Shown here: positions 1 to 9,800 of the stretch, one piece after another | Layout of the letters: every line of letters starts with the position of its first letter | How positions within the stretch are numbered: position 1 is the stretch's first letter | Origin: an uncultured Porphyromonadaceae bacterium | GTDB taxonomy: Bacteria; Bacteroidota; Bacteroidia; Bacteroidales; Paludibacteraceae | Assembly: GCA_949285425.1 (NCBI GenBank) | Contig: CASEAJ010000101.1 | Location: 1 to 41,061 of the forward strand | DNA length: 41,061 nt | Direction of reading: 5' to 3' | Translations under genes and position numbers: made by a program | Notes under the pieces: model-generated | Databases searched by the model: none | Told to the model about the DNA's origin: nothing | The model's input: only the letters and a program-made list of their open reading frames with translations

Positions 1-198
1 CCCGAAGCGAAATCCATGATTGCTGCAGGAACACTGGATGCTACCATTGCCATATCGCCAGCTGAACTTGGCAATGCAGTTGCCAACGTAGCCGTTGCAT
101 TGGTCGAAAAACAAGAAATCCAACAAACCGTCTTGGTCAAAGCTACACTCATCGACAAAAGCAATATAAATGATTCCGATATGGATTCGTGGAACTGA
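1..198 (+). CDS. Sugar-binding periplasmic-type protein, C-terminal fragment
   Basis: Only the last 65 codons are in the window, in frame from base 1, so the start lies upstream. The text runs PEAKSMIAAGTLDATIAIS and continues with a P-x-x-L-G-x-A helix. This is the closing part of the type I periplasmic binding fold (Peripla_BP_4, ribose/galactose-binding type), where an A-A-G-x-L-x-A-T-I strand lines the sugar cleft and a L-I-D-K-x-N-I strand ends the domain. It would bind a sugar or other small ligand. A LacI-type regulator shares this fold, and the missing N-terminus would separate the two. Its stop is 12 bp before the next gene, so it probably belongs to the same operon. Confidence 0.6.
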   Translation, partial: PEAKSMIAAGTLDATIAISPAELGNAVANVAVALVEKQEIQQTVLVKATLIDKSNINDSDMDSWN

Positions 199-209
199 TA
201 ACGTTAATT

Positions 210-1586
210 ATGAAAAAAATATTTATATACACATTAGTTCTAATATGTATCCTCGCTGTAATTCTGTTATTGTCTTGTAAACACTATGGCAATAAAAAAA
301 TTGAAATATGGCAAGATATCGATTCAACTATTGCAAATAGTTGGGAACATTATGTTTCTACCAATCCGGAAGTACCTTACCCATTTTCAGATGCTTTAGA
401 AGGTGGCATTCTATATTATTGGGATCAGTATTTCATACAAAAAGGACTACTCTTGCACGATAAACAGGAATTGGCCAAATATAATGTCGATAACCTGATA
501 TTTTTAGTGGGAAAATATGGTTATGTACCCAATGCAACCGCATCATGGGGATATGACCGAAGCCAGTTTCCTTTTCTTTCCATGATTGTCTGTGATTACT
601 ATTTCTCCCAGCCTTCTAAAAAGCGAGACCGTAAATGGCTGGAAAAAGCATATACTGCTCTGCGAAAAGAATATGTTTTCTGGACGGATACTATCATAGA
701 AAATCATAGTACTCCTATATATGGTTTGCAACGATACGGACATCATGCACATGATTCCATCTTGGCCGGAGTATATGATGCATTGAAAGCTACACGATTT
801 AAAAACTATCCGGCACCAAAAAATCTTCAAGAAAAAATGGAATTCGGTAAAAATGTAATTGCGGAATGTGAGTCTGGATATGATTTCACCCCAAGATTCC
901 AACGACGCATTTGCGATTATATTCCCATTGATTTAAATGCCAACCTATGGATGTATGAAATGAATTTTATACGAATTGAAAAAGAATTACAATATAATTC
1001 TGGAATCGATTGGAAACAAATGGCAGACAAGCGGCGTGATCTTATCAATCAATATTGCTGGGATGAAAGCAGAGGAGTTTTCGCAGATTACAACTATATC
1101 ACAAACACATATAATCCGGTCATTTCCTATGCTACATTTTATCCCATGCTGTGGGGATTTGCCACACAAGAACAAGCCAGAAGGATCACAAAACAACTGC
1201 ATGTTCTGGAAACTGACAACGGGATACGCTTCTGCCAACAAACTACAAGTCCTATAAATTATCAGTGGAATTATAATAGTATTTGGCCTCCGGTTCAATA
1301 TGTATGCTATAGGGCCTTGGAAAAGTATGGTTATATCAAAGATGCCAAACGAATAGCAAAAAATTATGTATCCGTCATTGCCAGAAACTATACATCCCCC
1401 AAACCAATAAGTTACATGGACACTCGAAGTAATATCATAATGCGTAAGACAGGACATTTATACGAGAAATACGACGCAAACGGAAATATCCTTGATAATG
1501 TAGATTACCCTTCCGGTCAAATGATTGGCTGGTGCGGAGGGGTATTTTCCGATGCCTTGCATTTCATAACAACCAACGATAGATAA
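210..1586 (+). CDS. Lipoprotein with trehalase-like (GH37/GH63-type) hydrolase domain
   Basis: The 458-residue protein has a lipoprotein signal with lipobox LLSC (Cys23), so it is probably anchored in an outer-membrane leaflet. ATG at 210 is preferred over the in-frame GTG at 189 because it gives a clean MKK signal peptide. Resemblance to clan GH-G (alpha/alpha)6 enzymes is seen in EGGILYYWDQYF (64-75), PNATASWGYDRSQFPF (R117-S118-Q119), ESGYDF (D225, candidate acid), WPPVQYV and YEKYD (E419, candidate base), then DYPSG-x4-GW. True trehalases carry GGRFxE at the first motif and GGGGEYP near the end; here these are GGILYY and DNVDYP. Specificity for trehalose is therefore doubtful and another alpha-glycoside is more likely. 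It is the first complete gene of the operon. Confidence 0.7.
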   Translation: MKKIFIYTLVLICILAVILLLSCKHYGNKKIEIWQDIDSTIANSWEHYVSTNPEVPYPFSDALEGGILYYWDQYFIQKGLLLHDKQELAKYNVDNLIFLVGKYGYVPNATASWGYDRSQFPFLSMIVCDYYFSQPSKKRDRKWLEKAYTALRKEYVFWTDTIIENHSTPIYGLQRYGHHAHDSILAGVYDALKATRFKNYPAPKNLQEKMEFGKNVIAECESGYDFTPRFQRRICDYIPIDLNANLWMYEMNFIRIEKELQYNSGIDWKQMADKRRDLINQYCWDESRGVFADYNYITNTYNPVISYATFYPMLWGFATQEQARRITKQLHVLETDNGIRFCQQTTSPINYQWNYNSIWPPVQYVCYRALEKYGYIKDAKRIAKNYVSVIARNYTSPKPISYMDTRSNIIMRKTGHLYEKYDANGNILDNVDYPSGQMIGWCGGVFSDALHFITTNDR

Positions 1587-1653
1587 CAACAAGAGAATCA
1601 TTAACAATTAATTTATTTTTTAACCGCTTTAAAAAGCACAAAAACAAACAGTC

Positions 1654-2886
1654 ATGAAAAAAGCATTATTTTCAGTAGGATTATTGCTATCCGCCGCATG
1701 TCTGCATGCACAAACAGTGTACAACAGTACAAGTTTTGAAAGTGACTTCAAAACGAGTCCGCTTCCAGAAGGTGTAACCATGTCCCCAGAACAAGGCTCA
1801 AGTCATGAAACCTCCGAAAACGGACTTGTTATAACATTAAACAATATGGGACAGTGGAAAAATGTACTTACAATCAACTTTGCCACTCCACTTGATCTAT
1901 CAAACGATGCCATGTTATATATCAAAGGAACCACAGAAACAACAACAACCGAGAAGACCAATGTGAGGATACGGTTGATTGACATAAATGACCAAGTAGC
2001 ACCTTCAGACCAACAAATATGGCGTACGAACCTCAATTTTGCAGGAACAACAACTTTTGACAAGCAATACAATTTTGCAGAAAATGACATGAAAAATAAT
2101 ATTGACTTGACACAAATAAAAAGCCTGCAAATCCAGACCCAAGATGCCGGTCCATTAAACGGTACCGTTACCATCACAAAAATCAAATTAGGAAGTACTC
2201 CTGAACCCCAAAAAACATTCTATATTGACAATTTTGACGGTGAATCTTTTTCCGATGACAATGTAAGTCTCCTTATCGATGGAGGTTTACCTTATACCAT
2301 TAGCGATGGAGTACTGAAATTTAACATCAAAAGTAATCCAAGTTGGGGACAATTGTTTGAATTAAGTTTCCAAAATCCTATCGACATCAGTGCTTGTCCT
2401 GAATTAGAGCTCGTTTATACAAAAACAGGTTCTGGTAATTTCCAAGCACGTTTGGTTGACAATACAGGAGCAACTACAGGAGATGATGGCGGAAAAATAT
2501 TTTGGAATAGTGGAACTTTGAATTTCGAAGGTTCAAACATCAATCTAAGTAAAGTGCAAAAAATACGATTCTATGACAAAGGAATGACGGGCAATGCCGA
2601 AATTTCAATAGACAAAATACGTCTTGGAAAAGAAGATGACCAGACAACCGGCTATCCAATTGCAATCAACTCAAACATCAAGATCTATCCTAGTGTAGTT
2701 CAAAACACATTGCATATCCAAGGGGTAGACAACAACAAGCTTATATCCATTTACAGTGTTTCCGGCCAGCAAATATATTCATCATACAATGAAAACGAAA
2801 GTATTGATGTGTCACATTTCACTTCCGGAATTTACCTGGTCAAAGTATCCGGCGTCAACGAAACATTTAAGTTTATAAAAGACTAA
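1654..2886 (+). CDS. Secreted two-module beta-sandwich protein with T9SS type A sorting tail
   Basis: The 410-residue protein starts with signal peptide MKKALFSVGLLLSAACLHAQ. Two related modules follow (about 21-180 and 185-328). Each contains an R-x-R/L-L-I/V-D strand and a D-L-T-Q-I-K-S or N-L-S-K-V-Q-K strand leading to a closing I-K/R-L-G, which looks like the jelly-roll fold of CBM/CIA30-type galactose-binding domains. The last 70 residues (from about 343) carry IYPS, then L-I-S-I-Y-S-V-S-G-Q and F-T-S-G-I-Y-L-V-K-V, the hallmarks of the T9SS type A C-terminal sorting domain. It is therefore expected to pass the outer membrane by T9SS and be released or surface-attached. No catalytic motif is visible; carbohydrate binding is inferred. 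A related three-module protein lies at 17154. Confidence 0.75.
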   Translation: MKKALFSVGLLLSAACLHAQTVYNSTSFESDFKTSPLPEGVTMSPEQGSSHETSENGLVITLNNMGQWKNVLTINFATPLDLSNDAMLYIKGTTETTTTEKTNVRIRLIDINDQVAPSDQQIWRTNLNFAGTTTFDKQYNFAENDMKNNIDLTQIKSLQIQTQDAGPLNGTVTITKIKLGSTPEPQKTFYIDNFDGESFSDDNVSLLIDGGLPYTISDGVLKFNIKSNPSWGQLFELSFQNPIDISACPELELVYTKTGSGNFQARLVDNTGATTGDDGGKIFWNSGTLNFEGSNINLSKVQKIRFYDKGMTGNAEISIDKIRLGKEDDQTTGYPIAINSNIKIYPSVVQNTLHIQGVDNNKLISIYSVSGQQIYSSYNENESIDVSHFTSGIYLVKVSGVNETFKFIKD

Positions 2887-2899
2887 AGAACCAACTAAC

Positions 2900-2932
2900 G
2901 GCAAAGTCAGGAGTACATAACCTGACTTTGCC
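2900..2932 (+). terminator. Intra-operon hairpin
   Basis: Perfect 12-bp arms (GGCAAAGTCAGG and its complement) enclose a 9-nt loop, 14 bp after the stop of the T9SS protein gene. The T-rich stretch after it is broken, so it may act as a partial terminator or as an mRNA 3'-end stabiliser that uncouples the T9SS gene from the hydrolase genes downstream. Confidence 0.5.
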
Positions 2933-3017
2933 ATACTCTTCATATAAATATCTTTCATTTCTTCAATTTCAATCTCTCATAAACACAATAAAAAGAACAA
3001 GATTACGTTGTTAATAT

Positions 3018-5192
3018 ATGAGAAAATTATCGTTATACCTTTTGCTTCTATGTCAAGGCGTATTTATTTACGCACAGAAGCACGACAGCAATACCAACAA
3101 TCAAATAGAGCAGCAGATAGACCGGTTACTCTCGCAAATGACACTGGAAGAAAAATGTCTGCAAATGACCAACAACGCACCGGGCATTTCACGTTTGGAC
3201 ATATTACCCTACAATTGGTGGAATGAAAGTCTGCATGGAGTGGCACGTAACGGGAAAGCTACAGTTTTTCCCGAACCCATTGCCTTGGGTGCCACATTTG
3301 ACACCGAACTGGTCTATCGCGTGGCAGATGCCATTTCCGATGAAGCACGGGCAAAATTCAACATAACCCAGCAGGCGGGCAATTATTCACAATATGCCGG
3401 TCTTACCTTTTGGTCACCAAACGTAAACATATTCCGTGATCCACGTTGGGGACGGGGTATGGAAACCTACGGAGAAGACCCTTGTCTGACCTCGACTTTA
3501 GGTGTCGCGTTTGTCAAAGGCATGCAAGGGAACCATCCGCTATATCTCAAGACCTCAGCATGTGCAAAACACTATGCCGTCCATTCGGGACCGGAAGCAT
3601 TGCGGCACGAATTCGATGCCATTCCAACCACAAAAGACCTGTACGAAACCTATCTGCCTGCATTCAAGGCATTGGTGACTGAAGGAAAAGTAGATGCCGT
3701 CATGGGAGCCTACAACAGGGTATATGGAGAAAGCGCATCGGCCAGCCAATTGCTGCTGATTGACATATTGCGCAAACAATGGGGCTTTAAAGGCCATGTA
3801 GTGACCGATTGCGGTGCTTTGGATGACATTCATCTCTACCACAAGATTACCGAAAGTGCTGTTGAATCGGCGGCTTTGGCTGCTAAAAACGGCGCCAATC
3901 TGAATTGTGGCACCACCTACGAACATTTGCCTGAAGCCGTGAAACAAGGACTGGTTTCCGAGAGTACTATAGACAGTCTGTTAAGGCCATTGTTGCGTAC
4001 CCGCATCAGACTGGGAATATTAGGAGAGCAATCCGACAATCCATATTGTCATATCGGCGATAGCGCCATCTGCAACCCGAGACATCAAGACATAGCACGG
4101 GAAGCCGCCCGGAAATCCATGGTTTTGCTGCAGAACAAAAATGCTCTACCGTTGGACAACGACATAAAGACCTTGTTTATTACCGGACCCTTCGCTACGG
4201 ACATCAACGTTTTGTTGGGAAATTATTATGGATTAAATGACAACTGCTATACCTTTTTGGAAGGTATCGTTTCCTGTGCCTCCCCTGCTACTACCATTAA
4301 CTACAAGCAAGGTATCATGCCTGTCACTCCCAACAGGAACCCCATTGACTGGGTAACAGGCGAAGCGGCAGCAAGCGATGCCGTTATCGTCTGTTTAGGC
4401 ATTTCAAACTTGTTGGAAGGTGAAGAAGGAGAAGCCATAGCGTCCGATTACAAAGGCGACCGATTGTCTTTGGAGTTGCCTCAACATCAAATTGACTTTC
4501 TGGAAAAAATATACAATTACCCCAACAGAAAAGCACGGGTCATTGTTGTCCTGACAGGAGGGAGTCCCATACTGTTGGATAAGATAGCGCAACTGTCCGA
4601 TGCCATTGTCATGGCCTGGTATCCTGGACAAGCCGGAGGATTGGCTTTGGGTGACATTCTGTTCGGAAAAGTATCTCCATCGGGAAAACTGCCCATCACT
4701 TTCCCTGTAAACGAACAACAGTTGCCCGAATATGAAGATTACTCCATGAAAGGACGTACCTACAGATACATGACAGAAAAGCCTATGTATCCGTTCGGTT
4801 TTGGATTGACATATTCCAATATCGAGATAGATGATTTGCGGACCAATGCCGAAAGAATAAAAAAAGGTAATGGTATGACAGTGACAACACGCGTAAAGAA
4901 TGTAGGAGAATATAAAACCGATGAAGTGTTGCAACTCTACATAACCCTTCCGGATGGAGAAGACAATCCCTTGTGTTCCCTCAAATCCTTTAAAAGAATC
5001 ACATTGGAACCGCAAGAAGAAACAAGCGTAACATTTGACATAACTCCGGATATGCTGACAAGTATTACCAGCAAAGGAGAAACTGTCATGCAATCGGGCA
5101 AATATAAAGTTTTCATTGGCAATTGCAGTCCATCGGCACGAAGTGCTGAGTTGGGAGGAGTCATGGCAGAAACGACATTTGTTGTCAAATGA
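3018..5192 (+). CDS. Glycoside hydrolase family 3 (beta-xylosidase/beta-glucosidase type)
   Basis: The 724-residue protein has a signal peptide ending IYAQ. The GH3 N-terminal barrel (about 30-330) opens with the plant-xylosidase-like YNWWNESLHGVAR and FPEPIALGATFD; the nucleophile is Asp264 in HVVTDCGALDD. The alpha/beta sandwich (about 375-610) includes EGEEGE (467-472), the expected region of the acid/base Glu, then GDRLSLELP. A fibronectin III-like domain closes the protein (about 650-720; TRVKNVGEYKTDEVLQLY). It should remove non-reducing-end beta-linked sugars in the periplasm; xylose, glucose and arabinose are all possible for this subgroup. The 131-bp gap before it holds a hairpin, and the next gene starts 76 bp later. 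Confidence 0.9.
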   Translation: MRKLSLYLLLLCQGVFIYAQKHDSNTNNQIEQQIDRLLSQMTLEEKCLQMTNNAPGISRLDILPYNWWNESLHGVARNGKATVFPEPIALGATFDTELVYRVADAISDEARAKFNITQQAGNYSQYAGLTFWSPNVNIFRDPRWGRGMETYGEDPCLTSTLGVAFVKGMQGNHPLYLKTSACAKHYAVHSGPEALRHEFDAIPTTKDLYETYLPAFKALVTEGKVDAVMGAYNRVYGESASASQLLLIDILRKQWGFKGHVVTDCGALDDIHLYHKITESAVESAALAAKNGANLNCGTTYEHLPEAVKQGLVSESTIDSLLRPLLRTRIRLGILGEQSDNPYCHIGDSAICNPRHQDIAREAARKSMVLLQNKNALPLDNDIKTLFITGPFATDINVLLGNYYGLNDNCYTFLEGIVSCASPATTINYKQGIMPVTPNRNPIDWVTGEAAASDAVIVCLGISNLLEGEEGEAIASDYKGDRLSLELPQHQIDFLEKIYNYPNRKARVIVVLTGGSPILLDKIAQLSDAIVMAWYPGQAGGLALGDILFGKVSPSGKLPITFPVNEQQLPEYEDYSMKGRTYRYMTEKPMYPFGFGLTYSNIEIDDLRTNAERIKKGNGMTVTTRVKNVGEYKTDEVLQLYITLPDGEDNPLCSLKSFKRITLEPQEETSVTFDITPDMLTSITSKGETVMQSGKYKVFIGNCSPSARSAELGGVMAETTFVVK

Positions 5193-5268
5193 CACAAAAA
5201 CACGTTATCAAAACAACCTGACAATCTGCATAGTCATTTGCAGCAAAATAAAATCTTAACCGTACTAT

Positions 5269-6813
5269 ATGATGAAAAAAACATTGTCATACCAACTGAT
5301 TTCATTATCCTTGCTTTTGAATATCTCCTGTTCGCAGCTTCAGGAAAATCAATCCCGTTCCAGACTTCTGGAAAGTATAACCATCACATCCGAAAAGCTG
5401 TTGGACAAAATCAAAGGCGGATGGGCCGGACAAACCATTGGTTGCACATACGGAGGTCCTACAGAATTCAAATACAATGGTACTATGATCCAAGATTACG
5501 TACCCATCCCCTGGCATGACGGATATATCAAATGGTGGTACGAGAATGTGCCTGGTCTGTACGATGACGTCTATATGGATTTGACTTTCGTTGACGTGTT
5601 CGACCGTTTGGGCCTGGATGCCCCTGTCGATTCTTTTGCCATGGCCTTTGCTACCGCAAAATATCCTTTATGGCATGCCAATCAGGCCGCACGGTATAAT
5701 ATACTGCAAGGAATTATGCCACCAGAATCAGGACACTGGCTTAACAATCCTCATGCCGATGATATAGATTACCAAATAGAGGCTGACTATGCCGGTTTAA
5801 TGTCGCCCTGCATGCCCAACACCGCTTCAGAAATATCCGATAAAATCGGTCACATCATGAACTATGGCAATGGTTGGTATGGAGGGGTTTACGTTGGTGC
5901 CATGTATGCCTTATCCTTTGCAACCGATGACATTGAATTCATTGTAACAGAAGCTCTCAAGAGCATACCTGAAGAAAGCGATTATTACCGCTGCATGAGT
6001 GATGTGATAGCTTGGCACAAAGCCTATCCGGACGATTGGAAACGTACGTGGTTTGAATGTGAAAAGAAGTGGAGTTCAGACATTGGTTGTCCGGATGGGG
6101 TATTTGTTCCGTTCAATATCGATGCAACGATCAACAGTGCCTACATCCTGATTGGTTTGCTCTATGGTGAAGGCGATTTTGGAAAGACCATGGACATTGC
6201 TACCCGATGCGGGCAGGATTCCGATTGCAATCCGGCATCTGCGGCAGGCATATTAGGTACCATTCTGGGCTACAGACAGATTCCCGAACATTGGACAAAC
6301 AGTTTGAAAGAGGTAGAATCAATGAACTTTGCGTTTACCGACATTTCTTTGGAAAAAGTTTACCAAATGAGCTACAATCAAGCTCTGCAAACCATCCAAC
6401 GGAATGGCGGAACAATAAATGAAGACAGTATCACCATACGTTGTCAACAACCTGTACCTGTCCGATATGAAGAATCGTTTAGAGGAATGTTTCCTAAAGA
6501 AAAACAATCCATCAACAAGTCATTGAATGATATAAACGAACTGACATTCGAAGGGAACGGCATCGTATTCAAAGGCTATGTAAACTCAAAAGACGAACAC
6601 TATGTAGCCCAGGTTGAGATGTACCTTGACGGCCAACTGACAGAAACCGCCAACTTGCCTGCCTCATTTACCCAACGTCGGCACGAACTGTTTTGGAAAT
6701 ACCAACTGCCAGCCGGCAAACATACCGCCACATTCAAGTGGTTAAATCCTACAGTCAATGCCAACATTCAAATGACAGAAATGCTGGTCTACGATGCAGA
6801 AAAACAACAATAG
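5269..6813 (+). CDS. ADP-ribosylglycohydrolase-like lipoprotein
   Basis: The 514-residue protein has a lipoprotein signal (Cys21 in LNISCS), so it acts at the cell envelope and not on cytoplasmic ADP-ribosylated proteins. The fold is recognised from KIKGGWAGQTIGCTYGG near residue 50, YDDVYMD (D99, D100), GNGWYGGVYVGAMYALSF, and the metal-site segment CGQDSDCNPASAAGILG (D317, D319), which parallels the GGDTDTNAAIAGALLG signature of the family (PF03747). About 125 C-terminal residues form an extra beta-rich domain. The usual TDDT motif is altered to YDDVY. Such proteins sit in Bacteroides sugar loci (one is part of the B. thetaiotaomicron ribose-utilisation locus), so a glycosidase role on a sugar or nucleoside conjugate is inferred. 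ATG at 5269 or 5272 serves equally. Confidence 0.8.
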   Translation: MMKKTLSYQLISLSLLLNISCSQLQENQSRSRLLESITITSEKLLDKIKGGWAGQTIGCTYGGPTEFKYNGTMIQDYVPIPWHDGYIKWWYENVPGLYDDVYMDLTFVDVFDRLGLDAPVDSFAMAFATAKYPLWHANQAARYNILQGIMPPESGHWLNNPHADDIDYQIEADYAGLMSPCMPNTASEISDKIGHIMNYGNGWYGGVYVGAMYALSFATDDIEFIVTEALKSIPEESDYYRCMSDVIAWHKAYPDDWKRTWFECEKKWSSDIGCPDGVFVPFNIDATINSAYILIGLLYGEGDFGKTMDIATRCGQDSDCNPASAAGILGTILGYRQIPEHWTNSLKEVESMNFAFTDISLEKVYQMSYNQALQTIQRNGGTINEDSITIRCQQPVPVRYEESFRGMFPKEKQSINKSLNDINELTFEGNGIVFKGYVNSKDEHYVAQVEMYLDGQLTETANLPASFTQRRHELFWKYQLPAGKHTATFKWLNPTVNANIQMTEMLVYDAEKQQ

Positions 6814-6876
6814 GAAACAGTCTGAATGAACCAATAAACACATCATTTTCTATAAAACCAGATTATCAAAAAACAT

Positions 6877-9800
6877 ATGAGACAAACAACATTTTTCTTG
6901 TTTTGCTGTGCCATACTCAGTTTCCACAACAAAGCAAATGCGGATAGTTTTCTTGTAAATTTGGCATCCTACATAGAAAATCCTGCCATATATGAACAGA
7001 ATCAGGAAAGTAGCCGCAACCACTATATTCCAGAAAAGCATATATCACTCAACGGTACATGGGAATTCAAATTCTACAATACTCCTTATGAAGCAGTACA
7101 AGATTTTGATGGCCTTATTCACGGAAAATTCAAATGGGATAAAATAACAGTTCCCAGTAATTGGGAAATGGAAGGATTTGGAGACAAACTGTTCCGCAAT
7201 GTCACAGCACCATTTACCGCCAATCCTCCATTTGTACCCAAGGAATATAACCCGACCGGAATTTACAGGAAAAATTTTCGCATTCCTAAAAATTGGAAAG
7301 GAGAACAAGTTTTCATTTGTCTGGAAAAAGTAGCTTCAGCCTATTTCATCTGGATAAACGGCAAAGAGGTCGGCTACAATGAAGGGGCGCAGGAACCGGC
7401 TGAATTTAACATTACCCCCTATTTGAAGAACGGTGAAAACAATGTGACCGTTTTTGTCGTGAAATATTCCGACGGTTACTATCTGGAAGGACAGGATTAT
7501 TGGAGACTGGCAGGCATTTTTGATGATGTATACATTTATGCAAGCCCTGTGGACCGGCTTTTTGACTGGCAAATTATCACCGATTTGGATGACAATTATG
7601 AGCATGCAGAATTACGGATCATCGCTACCATTAAAAGATATCAGAATGCTCCTTCAAAAAAATACAAGTTAAAAGCCGAACTTATCGACAATAACCAGCA
7701 GCTTGTTACCCAAATTGAAAGCGGTCAGTTTATTCTTGAAAATTCAGGAGAGAAGAGCATTGATATGACCAAAAACATTGTCAGCCCACTGAAATGGACT
7801 GCAGAAACACCTCATTTGTACTCTTTGCGTATGTCACTCATCGACATGCAAAATGAAGTTGCCGACCAAGCCATAGTCAAAACCGGATTTAAAGAAACAG
7901 AAATAAGAAACGGTGTGTTTTACCTGAACGGACAACCCATAAAAGTTCATGCCCAAAATTCGCACATGCAACATCCGGAAACCGGACATGTTATTACCGA
8001 AGAAACCATCAGAAAAGACTTTACGATACTAAAACAATTCAATTTCAATGCAGTCAGAACATCACATTACCCTCCCGTAAACCGTTACCTGGAATTGGCC
8101 GACGAATACGGTCTGTATATCATTGACGAAGTTGGCGATGAAGCACATGCCACCGAATACGTATGCAATGATGCACGTTTCACAGACATGTACAAAGAAA
8201 GAGTAAGAAGAATGGTTCTTAGAGACAGGAATCATCCCTGTATCCTTTTTTGGAGTGCCGGAAACGAAAGCGGTGAAGGTTTTAACATTACAGAAGTGGT
8301 TCAAGAAGGCAAAAAACTGGATCCGACCCGCTATTGGATGTATGGAGGAAATGCATTCTCGCATCCTGCCGAAGACATCATAGGCCCACGATACCCTACT
8401 CCATTCGAACTTGAAGTCGAACTTGGATTAGGTATCAGAGGCGAAAAAAGGCCATCTTTCATGGATGAATATCTGTCGGTTGCCGGCAATGGCGGCGGCG
8501 GTTTGGATGAGTATTGGAATACCATATACAAATACCCCCAACTCATGGGAGGTGCCATATGGGATTTTGTCAGTGTAGGTCTGACCGAGCCTGTCAGAAC
8601 GCTGAAGGACCAATCAAAATACAATACCCCCGTACACATTATGGGAAACGCACAATGTATAAAAGAAAAGCAGAATCATGTGCTGGATTTGAACGGTCAC
8701 GACCAATGGGTTGAAATATACAGACAACAACAGTTGGAAACACAAGGCAATCAGCTCACCTTGTCATGCGATGTATTTCCTAGAAAATTAAATTATAGTA
8801 GCGGCACTTTCATTACCAAAGGAAGTTACCAATTCGGTCTCCAACAAACAGGCAGAGACAGTCTGGAATTTTACCTCTATACAAATAAGAAGCACAGTCT
8901 GAAAACAAAACTACCGGAAAACTGGGAAAACTGCTGGCACAACATCAAAGGTGTATATGATGGTAAACGTATGTTCATATGTATAGACAACACCATAGCC
9001 GACAGCATCAATGCAACGGGACACATAAAGAACTTCCCTTTCCCCGTAAATATCGGCCGCAATGCCGAAGTGCACGGACAGGAAACCAACACATATCTGT
9101 GCGATGCACTCATTGACAATGTAGTCATATATGATAAAGCACTGTTTGACGAAAAACAAATTGCACACGAACCTCTTTTACGACTCGATTTTGAGGAAGA
9201 AACGAATCATGGAACCTTTTACAGCTACGGCATAGGAGCCAGAACTTACGGTAGCATTTGGCCCGACAGAAGTGTACAACCAGAAATGTGGCAAATGAAA
9301 AAAAGTGCCCAGCCCATTGTTTTTTCACTCATTGATGCTTCAAACGGCATAGTAGAATTATGGAACAGGCATGCATTTACCAACTCAAGTGCATATCAAA
9401 TTACCTGGCAATTAGAGGCTGATAACCGGGTACTTGAAAGCGGTGTATTGCACACAAACACACTGCCTCTTTCTAAAGATACACTCACCATCAACTACAC
9501 TAAGCCGAAAATAGAACCCGGAACTGAATATAGACTCAGCATAACTTCATGCCTGAAAGAAAAAACATTATGGGCCGAGAAAGGCTTTGAGGTAGCTTGG
9601 GACCAATTGGAACTGCCCTGGTTCGAGCAGCCATTACCTGTAAAAACCACAGCCCAAGAAATTCGAATGCAAGAAAACGACAGCATGGTAACGATTGAAG
9701 GGAACAACTTCAAATACGGATTTAACAAGAACAATGGCAAACTGTGTTCTTTCATGATTGAAGACACCGAAATGCTCAAAGAACCGTTGGAAGTCAACAT

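Noticed and set aside
210..1586. Loss of a catalytic residue in the trehalase-like protein (Asp432 in place of Glu)
   Set aside because: From counting back along the E. coli enzyme as I recall it, the catalytic base corresponds to the Glu of the EKYD motif, which is present here as Glu419. The substituted position is a later substrate-contact Glu.
4404..5195. Long minus-strand reading frame opposite the GH3 gene (263 codons)
   Set aside because: It is the antisense shadow of a clear GH3 gene, with Cys- and Phe-rich composition and no family motifs.
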